Source: Methylobacillus gramineus
Lineage (GTDB): Bacteria > Pseudomonadota > Gammaproteobacteria > Burkholderiales > Methylophilaceae
Reading direction: 5' to 3'
DNA length: 64,000 bases
NCBI RefSeq assembly: GCF_020532675.1
Contig: NZ_JAJAVE010000001.1
Location: 1,674,001-1,738,000 of the forward strand
The translations under genes were made by a program, and so were the position numbers. Shown here piece after piece: positions 47,141 through 54,647 of the stretch (within the stretch, counting starts at the first letter, position 1; every line of letters begins with the position of its first letter). The notes under the pieces are model-generated. The model was given only the letters and a program-made list of their open reading frames with translations, had not been told where the DNA came from and searched no databases.

Positions 47141-47419
47141 TTAATCGTTCCAATGATCAATGAGCCACTGCCATACATTCTTGTGGCTTCTCACATCACC
47201 AGGAAGTTTAGTTTTAATCAACCGCTCTGCTTTTAACGCCGGCTCTTTAGAAGCCCATTCGCTTGCAGTAGCAAGGCGATTGATGAAATAAAGTACCTCA
47301 TACCCTTCACCCCGATTCAACAATGTACTGTCAGGCACGCCAGTGACCCTCGCGTCATCAGGTGGAATCGCAGTCCAAGAATATGTAAATTGCAAATCAC
47401 CTGTAGAAAGTAATGCCAT
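47141..47419 (-). CDS. Small conserved-looking protein of the integrated element
   Basis: The product is 92 residues, soluble, with an aromatic N-terminal segment (GDLQFTYSWTAIPPDDARVTG) and a C-terminus VWQWLIDHWND. A middle EGYEVLYFINRLA is predicted helical. The ATG has a GAGGAG site eight bases upstream, so it is well translated. I recall similar short proteins near phage-type integrases but cannot name a function. It is transcribed towards the DUF6119 gene, 164 bases away, with the large inverted repeat in between, and is divergent from the integrase unit. Confidence 0.6.
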   Translation of the reverse strand: MALLSTGDLQFTYSWTAIPPDDARVTGVPDSTLLNRGEGYEVLYFINRLATASEWASKEPALKAERLIKTKLPGDVRSHKNVWQWLIDHWND

Positions 47420-47753
47420 TACTAATTCTCCTCATGAAATGAACAAAAATTTTTGTAGGAACAAATAACCTTCCAGCTATTATGGTAATACTTTTATCAC
47501 TTTATGCAAACTCATCATTACACCTCTATTGACACCTATATACGTCAACGCATATCCTGAAGACCTCTCAAAATTCAAAGCGGCCTGTCGCCCCGTCAGT
47601 CTGCGGCTATTTTTACGTCTACAGTTTTTATGGCGGGGTTGAGACCGGGTATATAACACCGAAAGGGAAGCCCGGACGCGGTTTCTTTGATACCGAGAGT
47701 GCGCCCGCCACCCCGCATAAGGGATGGCTCTCTCTAAAATCAAGGAGGTCATC
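47420..47753. promoter_or_regulatory. Structured divergent leader of the integrase unit
   Basis: The 334-base gap between divergent element genes must hold both promoters. Its right part is GC-rich and foldable. TGGCGGG (47631-47637) can pair with CCCGCCA (47704-47710), or GCGGGGT (47633-47639) with ACCCCGC (47710-47716), two mutually exclusive stems. Between them CCGGG/CCCGG (47645-47675) forms another. It ends at the AAGGAGG site of the next gene. An antisense frame at 47480-47752 is not credible. Confidence 0.5.
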
Positions 47754-48053
47754 TTGACCAGTCATCAATCCAATCCCCTAAACGGGAAATTCTGGGTGGA
47801 AGCCGAATATGGCGGACGCCAAATCCAACAAAAAGCAGCCCAAGCCCTGACAGCCACTTATGGCGCCATGGGTGTTGCCCATCTCATCGAGCGCAGCATT
47901 GCCGAAATGAACAAGGCCAATAGCACCGATCATGAGTATTCAGGTCTGCAGCCCGTGCTCCTGGAGAACATTCTTTGTGCGCAACATGTCTTGCTGAACG
48001 TGATCAGCAAAAACATGGAGGATCTATGCGAGCACCACAAGGGGGAAAAATGA
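47754..48053 (+). CDS. Small protein encoded directly upstream of the integrase
   Basis: The product is 99 residues and mainly helical (QKAAQALTATYGAMGVAHLI, then EYSGLQPVLLENILCAQHVL). A TTG at 47754, five bases after a full AAGGAGG site, is the likely start; the in-frame ATG at 47724 lies before that site. It ends one base before the integrase ATG, so the two are cotranslated. It is too unlike known excisionases to call one; a regulator of integration is a reasonable guess from position only. Confidence 0.65.
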   Translation: MTSHQSNPLNGKFWVEAEYGGRQIQQKAAQALTATYGAMGVAHLIERSIAEMNKANSTDHEYSGLQPVLLENILCAQHVLLNVISKNMEDLCEHHKGEK

Positions 48054-48054
48054 G

Positions 48055-49056
48055 ATGGCCATCAAGAAAATGGAGGGTGGCTGGCTAGTAGATATTCAGC
48101 CAGGTGGACGAGGATCTAAACGTTATCGTAAGACCTTAGCCAGCAAAGGCGAGGCTTTAGCTTATGAGGCATGGCTTAAATCCAAGGTGTTAGTCACGCC
48201 TGAGTGGCAGCCTGCAAAACGTGATCTGCGCCGATTGGTTGAGCTGGTCGATGTTTGGTACGAACACCATGGTTCTAACCTGCGAGCCGGGGAAGATACG
48301 TACAAGCGCCTGAAAGCGCTTTGTGTGGCTTTGGGTAACCCGTACCTTGACCGCTTTGATGCAAGCATGTTTGCGCAGTACCGCAAGGCCCGCACAGAGG
48401 CTGGATTAGCTGCTAACACGATCAATCGTGAGCATGCCTATCTGCGCAGTGTGTTTAATGAGGCCAAGCGCCTGGGACATTGGAAGGGCGATAACCCCTT
48501 GTCTTCAGTAAGACAGATCAAGGTGCCAGAGCGTGAGCTGTCATACCTGTCCAAGGAGGACATAAAGCGCTTACTGGCCGCGCTTGAGCAGTCCAAGAGT
48601 CGAGACACATTACTGATTGCGAAAGTGTGTTTGTCTACAGGGGCTAGATGGAGCGAAGCGGAGCATTTGCGGCCTAGCCAAGTTCGGGACGGGATGATCC
48701 ATTTCAGCAACACGAAGTCAGGCAAAAACCGATCAGTGCCTATCCCTGAGTTTTTGATAAAGGAGCTAAAGGAGCAGGACAAGCGGCGCGGGGCCATGGG
48801 GCGTTTATTCCAGTATTCCTATAACGCATTCAGGGATGCAGTGAAGCGAGCGCAGCTAGAGCTACCAGACGGGCAAATGACACATGTCTTGCGGCATAGC
48901 TTTGCCAGTCACTTCATGATGAACGGTGGAAATATTCTGGTATTGCAGCGATTGCTCGGGCACAGCAGCCTGACTATGACGATGCGATATGCGCACCTTT
49001 CCCCCGATCATTTACAGGAGGCTAGGAAGCTAAATCCGATGATGAATCTGGATTAG
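48055..49056 (+). CDS. Tyrosine-family site-specific integrase
   Basis: This enzyme catalyses integration and excision of the element at tRNA-Lys. It has 333 residues: an N-terminal arm-binding part, a SAM-like core-binding domain (about 60-145) and a catalytic domain with the full set of residues. These are Arg in TGARWSEAEHL (near 201), Lys in NTKSGKNRSVPI, His-Arg in HVLRHSFASHF (near 281), His in LLGHSS and the Tyr nucleophile in MRYAHLS (near 316). It ends 58 bases before the proximal repeat, the usual position next to the attachment site. Confidence 0.95.
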   Translation: MAIKKMEGGWLVDIQPGGRGSKRYRKTLASKGEALAYEAWLKSKVLVTPEWQPAKRDLRRLVELVDVWYEHHGSNLRAGEDTYKRLKALCVALGNPYLDRFDASMFAQYRKARTEAGLAANTINREHAYLRSVFNEAKRLGHWKGDNPLSSVRQIKVPERELSYLSKEDIKRLLAALEQSKSRDTLLIAKVCLSTGARWSEAEHLRPSQVRDGMIHFSNTKSGKNRSVPIPEFLIKELKEQDKRRGAMGRLFQYSYNAFRDAVKRAQLELPDGQMTHVLRHSFASHFMMNGGNILVLQRLLGHSSLTMTMRYAHLSPDHLQEARKLNPMMNLD

Positions 49057-49114
49057 ATGCCTTTGTTTGACTATAGGCACCTTTACTAGGTCGTCATTCA
49101 GTTGACGTTTTGAA

Positions 49115-49201
49115 AATGAAAAAGGGTTAGCTGTGAGGCTAACCCTTTGATATTTCTGGTGGGCTGTACGGGATTCGAACCTGTGACAAACGGATTAAAA
49201 G
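49115..49201. repeat. Proximal attachment site (direct repeat overlapping intact tRNA-Lys)
   Basis: This is the second 87-base copy. It covers the tRNA-Lys terminator, the spacer and the 3' 45 bases of the tRNA up to the anticodon loop. Host tRNA function and termination are thus preserved after integration. It differs from 44230-44316 at one base in the terminator loop. Confidence 0.95.
49117..49148 (-). terminator. Intrinsic terminator of tRNA-Lys
   Basis: On the minus strand AAAGGGTTAGC pairs with GCTAACCCTTT over a six-base loop and continues with TT, making a T-run. It lies nine bases after the tRNA 3' end and is duplicated with the attachment site. Confidence 0.9.
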
Positions 49202-49232
49202 TCCGCTGCTCTACCAACTGAGCTAACAGCCC
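49157..49232 (-). tRNA. tRNA-Lys (UUU anticodon)
   Basis: The gene is a 76-base cloverleaf with encoded CCA. Acceptor GGGCTGT pairs with ACAGCCC. The anticodon stem GCGGA/TCCGT encloses the loop CTTTTAA, with TTT at 49197-49199. It is the integration target of the element, whose repeat ends at the first base of this loop. Confidence 0.97.
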
Positions 49233-49264
49233 GGAGATGAGAAGCTCACCTCGGAAAGCGCGCA

Positions 49265-49293
49265 ATTATGAAGAAAACCGCGCTATGCGTCAA
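49265..49293 (-). promoter_or_regulatory. Sigma-70 promoter of tRNA-Lys
   Basis: On the minus strand TTGACG (49288-49293) and CATAAT (49265-49270) are 17 bases apart and lie 32 bases before the tRNA. They are on the host side of the junction, so the tRNA kept its own promoter after integration. Confidence 0.7.
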
Positions 49294-49366
49294 TGCTAGA
49301 TTGGTAGTAATTATCGAAAAACTCGAGTAAACACCCAATTCATGCCTTTAGATGACGATCAGGGCA

Positions 49367-50719
49367 CTACCTCATACCCGGGAAGCGGCCTTGCATGGCG
49401 CGCATCATCTTGCCCATACCGCCCTTGGAAAACATCTTCATCATTTTCTGCACTTCTTCAAACTGATTGAGCAAACGGTTCACTTCCTGCACCTGCACAC
49501 CAGCACCAGCAGCAATCCGGCGCTTGCGGGTAGCCTTGATCAACTCCGGCTTACGACGCTCAAGTGCCGTCATCGAATTGATAATGCCCTCTATGCGACG
49601 CATAGCCTTGTCACCCGCATCACCATTCATCTGCCCGGCCATCCCTGCAAGCTGCGCAGGCATTTTGTCCATAAGGGCGCCGACGCCTCCCATTTTGCGC
49701 ATCTGCTGCATTTGCGCCTTGAAGTCTTCCAGATCAAAGCCTTTGCCTGACTTGACCTTGTCAGCCAGCTTTTTCGCCTCATCCAGGTCTACATTCTTTT
49801 GTGCCTGTTCGATCAGTGACAGCACATCTCCCATGCCCAGCACACGGGAAGCCATACGCTCCGGATGGAATAACTCAATCCCATCCACCTTTTCGCTCAC
49901 ACCAATAAACTTGATTGGCTTGCCAGTGACATGGCGAACGGAAAGCGCAGCGCCACCACGGGCATCACCATCCAGCTTGGTCAGCACGACACCTGTCAAA
50001 GGCAGCGTCTCGCCAAACGCGCGGGCCGTATTGACCGCATCCTGACCCTGCATGGCATCCACTACAAACAGGGTTTCTATTGGATTCAGGTATTCATGCA
50101 GCTGTTTGATTTCGGCCATCATGGCCTCATCAATACCCAACCGACCGGCAGTATCGAAAATCAGCACATCGTAAAAATGGCGCTTGGCAAAATCCAGCGC
50201 CTGTGCGGCAATATCAGCAGGCTTCTGGGTGGCATTGGAGTCAAAACAGTCCACGTCCAGGCTTTTGGCAAGGGTTTTCAACTGTTCGATCGCTGCCGGC
50301 CGATACACGTCGGCACTGGCAAGCAGGACTTTTTTCTTGTCTGCCTTGAGCAAGCGCGCCAGCTTGGCGGACGTCGTGGTTTTACCCGACCCTTGCAAGC
50401 CCGCCATCAGGATAATTGCTGGTGGAGTGGTAGCGAGATTCAGGCCGCTATTCTGCTGGCCCATGAGCTTGGTCAGCTCTTCATGCACCACTTGAATCAC
50501 GGCCTGGCCCGGGCTCAGGCTTTGCAACACCTCTCGGCCTTGCGCACGCTCCTTGACCTGTTGAATGAAGTCCTTGACCACGGGCAAGGCAACATCGGCC
50601 TCAAGCAAGGCCATGCGTACTTCCCGCATGGCATCGGCGATATTGTCCTCAGTCAGTCGCGCCTGGCCGCGTAATGATTTAACGACTTGCTGTAATCTAC
50701 TGCTCAGATTTTCAAACAT
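49367..50719 (-). CDS. ffh: Signal recognition particle GTPase Ffh
   Basis: Ffh binds signal sequences of nascent membrane proteins with 4.5S RNA and delivers ribosomes to FtsY. The product is 450 residues from the ATG at 50719; an upstream ATG adds eight unlikely residues. It has the N domain, then the GTPase with GLQGSGKTTTSAKL (near 100-113), DTAGR and TKLDGDARGG, then the Met-rich M domain ending KMMRAMQGRFPGMR. It is divergent from a cytochrome-c-assembly-like membrane protein, a pairing common in beta- and gammaproteobacteria. Confidence 0.97.
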   Translation of the reverse strand: MFENLSSRLQQVVKSLRGQARLTEDNIADAMREVRMALLEADVALPVVKDFIQQVKERAQGREVLQSLSPGQAVIQVVHEELTKLMGQQNSGLNLATTPPAIILMAGLQGSGKTTTSAKLARLLKADKKKVLLASADVYRPAAIEQLKTLAKSLDVDCFDSNATQKPADIAAQALDFAKRHFYDVLIFDTAGRLGIDEAMMAEIKQLHEYLNPIETLFVVDAMQGQDAVNTARAFGETLPLTGVVLTKLDGDARGGAALSVRHVTGKPIKFIGVSEKVDGIELFHPERMASRVLGMGDVLSLIEQAQKNVDLDEAKKLADKVKSGKGFDLEDFKAQMQQMRKMGGVGALMDKMPAQLAGMAGQMNGDAGDKAMRRIEGIINSMTALERRKPELIKATRKRRIAAGAGVQVQEVNRLLNQFEEVQKMMKMFSKGGMGKMMRAMQGRFPGMR

Positions 50720-50815
50720 GATTGGGTACCGGTCATGCAGCAACCACGCTTAGTTGAACGGCCGCATGTTATAGTGTTATGAATATATGAATTCTAACCC
50801 AAGTCATCGCGACGT

Positions 50816-51625
50816 ATGATTGAGTTTCTGCCTTTTATTACTGCTTTCATCTACCTGTTTGTGGCCGCCAACTACTGGCGCAACCCAAAAACAACGGCAA
50901 AAAGCGTACATCAGAGTTCCAACTGGCAATCCGGCCTGATCGCGGTCGGGCTAGCGCTGCATGCCATCCTGCTATACACCTCGCTGTTTCAGCATGCGCT
51001 TAATCTCAGCTTCACCAACGCCCTCTCCACCATTTTATGGCTGACGGTACTGATATACTGGCTCACCAATTTCAGGCACCACCTGCATAGTCTGCAGGCC
51101 TTTGTACTGCCTCCAGCAGCGTTCTTCGTGCTACTGCAGAGGCTCATGCCCGAAACCCATGTAGTACCTTACGCAGAACAACCCCTGTTTGTCGCGCACA
51201 TGATCATTGCCATGCTGGCGTACAGCCTGCTAACTTTTGCCGCCTTGCACGCACTGCTGATGACTGCGGCTGAACGCAAGCTGCACCAGAAATCCACCTG
51301 GATCAGCCTGCCGGACTTTCCACCATTGATGACCATGGAAACCCTGCTATTTCGCATCATCACCCTGGGCTTTATCCTGCTGACGCTGACACTTATCAGT
51401 GGCATGATGTTTTCAGAGCTATTGTTCGATCATCCGCTACGCATGACCCACAAGAATATATTCACCATATTGTCATGGCTGATCTTCGGTGGCTTGCTGT
51501 TAGGCCGCCGCATCTATGGCTGGCGAGGCCGCACTGCTATCCGCTGGACCTTGACTGGATTTGTGGTGCTACTGCTCGCTTATGCCGGCAGCAAGTTTGT
51601 ACTGGAAGTCCTGCTGCACCGCTAG
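50816..51625 (+). CDS. ypjD: CcsA/YpjD-type cytochrome c assembly membrane protein
   Basis: The 269-residue inner-membrane protein has eight hydrophobic helices and belongs to the CcmC/CcsA-HemX superfamily. The conserved segment PLFVAHMIIAMLAYSLLTFA (about 121-140) holds one of the typical His residues. HKNIFTILSWLIFGGLLLGR near 213-232 holds another. The family helps haem handling in cytochrome c biogenesis or haem-pathway regulation; the exact role of the YpjD branch is unsettled. It starts 96 bases from ffh, on the opposite strand. Confidence 0.87.
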   Translation: MIEFLPFITAFIYLFVAANYWRNPKTTAKSVHQSSNWQSGLIAVGLALHAILLYTSLFQHALNLSFTNALSTILWLTVLIYWLTNFRHHLHSLQAFVLPPAAFFVLLQRLMPETHVVPYAEQPLFVAHMIIAMLAYSLLTFAALHALLMTAAERKLHQKSTWISLPDFPPLMTMETLLFRIITLGFILLTLTLISGMMFSELLFDHPLRMTHKNIFTILSWLIFGGLLLGRRIYGWRGRTAIRWTLTGFVVLLLAYAGSKFVLEVLLHR

Positions 51626-51668
51626 ATCAAAATGATAGCGGGGAACCCATATTCTCCCGCCACACCAC

Positions 51669-52331
51669 TTACCTCAAACTCACCACAGGCCAGCCTGCAG
51701 CCTCAGCGTAAGCTTTCAACTTTTCATCCGGATCCACTGCGACAGCCTTGCCGACCAGTTTCATCAATGGCAAATCATTGTGTGAATCGCTATAAAACCA
51801 AGTGGTTTCAAAACTCTGCAGAGTTTGATCTCGCTCAGCCAGCCATTCATTCAGGCGCGTAATTTTTCCAGTCTGAAAACTGGGAGTACCTGTTACCTTG
51901 CCAGTAAATTCACCATTGATCTCCTCAGGCGTGGTACCGATCAGATTGTCTATACCAAATTCCTTGGCAATCGGCCCAGTCACAAAACTGTTGGTGGCTG
52001 TGATAATCATCAACAGATCGCCGTTTGTCCTGTGTTTTTCTACCAACGCACGTGCTTGATCTGTAATCATGGGGCGGATGATCTGTGTCATGTATTCACG
52101 GTGCAAGGCATCCAGCTCGCTGCGCTTGTGCTCGCTCAAGGGTTTGAGCTGAAAATCCAGGAAAGCGTAGATATCCAGATTGCCAGCCTTGTAATCTTCA
52201 TAAAACCGAAGATTCTTGGCCAGATGCTCTTCCGCGTTAAGCAGTCCTTTCTTGATAAGGAACTGTCCCCACTGAAAATCACTGTCTCCAGCCAGGAGGG
52301 TGTTGTCGAGATCAAACAGAGCGAGTTGCAA
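51669..52331 (-). CDS. HAD superfamily IB phosphatase (SerB-like)
   Basis: The product is a 220-residue cytoplasmic hydrolase. The catalytic DLDNT motif is at residues 7-11, with Asp7 as nucleophile and Asp9 as acid/base. Motif II (IITATNS) is near 109-115 and the metal-binding motif YSDSHNDLPLM is near 180-190. A helical cap lies in between. The subfamily includes phosphoserine- and histidinol-phosphatase-like enzymes in this group of bacteria; the substrate cannot be read from the sequence. It is divergent from the CbiM-like gene. Confidence 0.88.
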   Translation of the reverse strand: MQLALFDLDNTLLAGDSDFQWGQFLIKKGLLNAEEHLAKNLRFYEDYKAGNLDIYAFLDFQLKPLSEHKRSELDALHREYMTQIIRPMITDQARALVEKHRTNGDLLMIITATNSFVTGPIAKEFGIDNLIGTTPEEINGEFTGKVTGTPSFQTGKITRLNEWLAERDQTLQSFETTWFYSDSHNDLPLMKLVGKAVAVDPDEKLKAYAEAAGWPVVSLR

Positions 52332-52438
52332 ATTGTTTCTCCATCCACTGCAAAAATTGCTAGAGTTTAGCTTATGAACCCGAAGTTCGCGATGCTGAGT
52401 GTGTGTGACCGACCGATACCGATACGGGCATACCGTAC

Positions 52439-53104
52439 ATGAATCTGCCGGATTACCTGATTCCGACGGCCTGGCAATGGGCAGCCAATAGCCTGGCCAT
52501 ACTGTTGCTGGTCTATTCCATCATCAAGGCTCCGTGGAAGCATCTATCCCCTTCTGCACTGCAGCATGTATTTCTGGGCTCCATCGTCACCTTACTCATA
52601 CTCTGGACCATCAAGGCAGGCATCAGGCCCGGCCTCAATATCCACTTACTTGGCGCTACCGTGCTTTGCCTGATGTTCCGCTGGCAGCTGGCCCTGATCG
52701 CCATGGCCACCATACTCCTGGGCCACGCCGCATTTAACATGACAGGCTGGCATGCACTCGGGATCAACTTTCTCATTATGGCGGCTATCCCAGTGGCGTT
52801 CAGTTATAACCTTTTCCGCCTGGTAGATAGCAAGCTCCCCAATCACCTGGTGATTTACATCTTTGTCTGCGGTTTTCTCTGCGCAGGCCTCACCATCAAC
52901 ATGTGCGGCCTGAGTGCGGTACTTGCACTAATTGGCATGGAGGCTTATCCAGGTGAATATTTACGGGATCACTATCTGCCGTATTACATTCTGATCGGTT
53001 GGTCAGAAGCTCTGTTGACGGGCATGGCCGTCACCTTGATGACGGCATTCAGGCCACACTGGCTGATGACGTTTAACGACACGCGTTATCTCAAAACCAA
53101 GTAA
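52439..53104 (+). CDS. CbiM-like energy-coupling-factor permease component
   Basis: The 221-residue protein has about seven membrane helices and resembles the CbiM/NikM substrate-binding components of ECF metal transporters. It shows GLNIHLLGATVLCLMFRWQLAL (about 62-83), which holds a conserved His, and the C-terminal GWSEALLTGMAVTLMT. The Met-His N-terminal metal ligand of classical CbiM is missing (it starts Met-Asn-Leu). No ECF ATPase or CbiQ gene is adjacent, so the transport partner and substrate are unknown. Confidence 0.78.
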   Translation: MNLPDYLIPTAWQWAANSLAILLLVYSIIKAPWKHLSPSALQHVFLGSIVTLLILWTIKAGIRPGLNIHLLGATVLCLMFRWQLALIAMATILLGHAAFNMTGWHALGINFLIMAAIPVAFSYNLFRLVDSKLPNHLVIYIFVCGFLCAGLTINMCGLSAVLALIGMEAYPGEYLRDHYLPYYILIGWSEALLTGMAVTLMTAFRPHWLMTFNDTRYLKTK

Positions 53105-53117
53105 TAGCTCATTTATA

Positions 53118-53990
53118 TCAACGCTGTCGGCCTAGCGGCAGCACCAGTAGCACGCCCAGCACAATGATCGCCAGTGCCACATATTCAGCACGGCCTATCA
53201 CTTCATTGGCAAGCAGTGCACCCAACATCATTGCTACCACTGGATTGACAAAGGCATAACTGGTCGCCAACGCAGGGCGAACCGTCTTGAACAGATACAA
53301 ATATGCGCTATAGGCAACGAGTGAGCCAAAAACAACCAAGTATATCAATGCATAAAAAGAGGTTTGCGTCACCTGCTGCGGCCATTGCTCACCACTGAAC
53401 AGGCTCATGAACAGCAAAACCAGGCCACCACACAGCATTTGTGAAGCGCTGGCCATCATCCCCTTTGGCATGGACAGATGCTTGCCCCAAATTGAGCCAA
53501 AAGCCCAGCTTGCGGCTGCCAGCAGCAAGACTATGGCACCTACAGGGCTGGCCTGCATTTCCGTACCCAGATTGAGCACCACCACGCCAATAGTCCCTAT
53601 CATCACACCTAGCCACTCTCGACGGCTAGGCGGATGTTTCCACATACTGGCAAACACAGCCGCCCATAAAGGCATCGTAGCCACCGCCAATGCGGCTACA
53701 CCGGATGAAACCGTCTGCTCGGCATACGCCACACCCCCGTTGCCACCAGCCAACAACAAGGTCCCTACTAAAAAAGCGCCGAACCATTCACTGCCTACCG
53801 GCGCTTTATATCCTTTGAACCATAACACCAGGTAAAGCAAGCCACCCGCTACCAGGAAGCGTATCGCTGCCATGAGAAAAGGCGGAAAGCTCTCAATGGC
53901 AAAACGCATGGCCAGATAAGTGGAACCCCAAATAAAATAGAGCGCCAATAAAGCCAGCAGGATAAGGAGATGGTGACGAGATAAACGCAT
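53118..53990 (-). CDS. yedA: EamA-family drug/metabolite exporter YedA
   Basis: The 290-residue inner-membrane transporter has ten helices in two EamA repeats (about 8-140 and 150-285). The first repeat begins FIWGSTYLAMRFAIESFPPF (about 19-38), closely matching E. coli YedA, which affects amino-acid and drug efflux. The final helices contain PVVAMMLGALLANEVIGRAE. It converges on the CbiM-like gene with 13 bases between stops. Confidence 0.9.
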   Translation of the reverse strand: MRLSRHHLLILLALLALYFIWGSTYLAMRFAIESFPPFLMAAIRFLVAGGLLYLVLWFKGYKAPVGSEWFGAFLVGTLLLAGGNGGVAYAEQTVSSGVAALAVATMPLWAAVFASMWKHPPSRREWLGVMIGTIGVVVLNLGTEMQASPVGAIVLLLAAASWAFGSIWGKHLSMPKGMMASASQMLCGGLVLLFMSLFSGEQWPQQVTQTSFYALIYLVVFGSLVAYSAYLYLFKTVRPALATSYAFVNPVVAMMLGALLANEVIGRAEYVALAIIVLGVLLVLPLGRQR

Positions 53991-54024
53991 GATCTAGCCT
54001 TTATTGATTAAGCCCAGCCACAAA

Positions 54025-54052
54025 CAAAAAAGGCGCCTGCATCAGGCGCCTT
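54025..54052 (-). terminator. Intrinsic terminator of rnk
   Basis: On the minus strand AAGGCGCCTG pairs with CAGGCGCCTT over a three-base loop and is followed by four more T. It lies 18 bases after the rnk stop. Confidence 0.92.
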
Positions 54053-54070
54053 GATACATCACCCTACGTC

Positions 54071-54487
54071 CTAAAGATGAAAGTCACCCGCCGCTTCCGG
54101 CTGATAACTGATCTCGAGAATTTTGTACTGGCGCACACCACCCGGCATGGCCCAGTCGACCAGATCCCCGACACGATAGCCAAGAATGGCCGTGCCCAGT
54201 GGAGCAACGACGGAAATACGATTCTCCGAGGCATTGGCATCAACCGGGAATACCAAGGTGCACACCATTTCATGCCCACTGGACTCATCGCGCAACAAGA
54301 CGCGGGAGTTCATCGTTACCACATCTGCAGCCACCTTCTCGGAAGCGACTTCCTCACTACGCGCGAGCTCTTCTTCCAACTTGGACAGATTGCCATCCTC
54401 GCGAAAACCGTTCTTGCGCAGCTGCTCTATCATGGCAAACAGTCGGTTCATGTCAAAACTCGTGACCTGTATAGCGCCTTGCAACAT
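54071..54487 (-). CDS. rnk: Nucleoside diphosphate kinase regulator Rnk (GreA/GreB family)
   Basis: Rnk is a GreA-like protein that contacts RNA polymerase and affects nucleotide metabolism; its coiled coil is too short to reach the catalytic site as Gre factors do. The product is 138 residues. A helical part (LEEELARSEEVASEKVAADV, about 38-57) precedes a FKBP-like C-terminal domain with VAPLGTAILGYRVGD near 94-108. The ATG at 54487 is seven bases from AAGGAG; an ATG six codons upstream overlaps that site. Confidence 0.9.
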   Translation of the reverse strand: MLQGAIQVTSFDMNRLFAMIEQLRKNGFREDGNLSKLEEELARSEEVASEKVAADVVTMNSRVLLRDESSGHEMVCTLVFPVDANASENRISVVAPLGTAILGYRVGDLVDWAMPGGVRQYKILEISYQPEAAGDFHL

Positions 54488-54647
54488 GGAAAAACTCCTT
54501 TTCATTTAACTTTAAATACACCTAGCCCCGCACAGGGCGTGACTAAGTGCAAAACATTCAGATGTGTAGTCAATCTTGACCAATGCCGACCAGAAGTACA
54601 GCGGCCGCTGTTGATACTCTACCTAAAACCCTTGAACAGACCTGTGA

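Larger units (their letters stand above)
44230..49201. mobile_element. Integrative element inserted in tRNA-Lys (about 4.9 kb)
   Basis: Two 87-base direct repeats with one mismatch bound a segment carrying a tyrosine integrase next to the intact tRNA. The repeat begins beyond the tRNA terminator and ends exactly at the first base of the anticodon loop (49201), a preferred crossover region for tRNA-targeting integrases. Unit length from repeat to repeat is 4,885 bases. Contents in order: RHH protein, DUF6119-family gene (AT-rich), 92-residue protein, structured divergent region, small leader gene and integrase. No relaxase, replication or phage structural gene is visible, so it is a satellite-like or decayed element. 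Confidence 0.92.

Noticed and set aside
47480-47752. Minus-strand frame of 90 codons upstream of the integrase unit
   Set aside because: Arg-rich, no ribosome site, and covers the structured leader and the ribosome site of the opposite gene; better explained as a chance frame.
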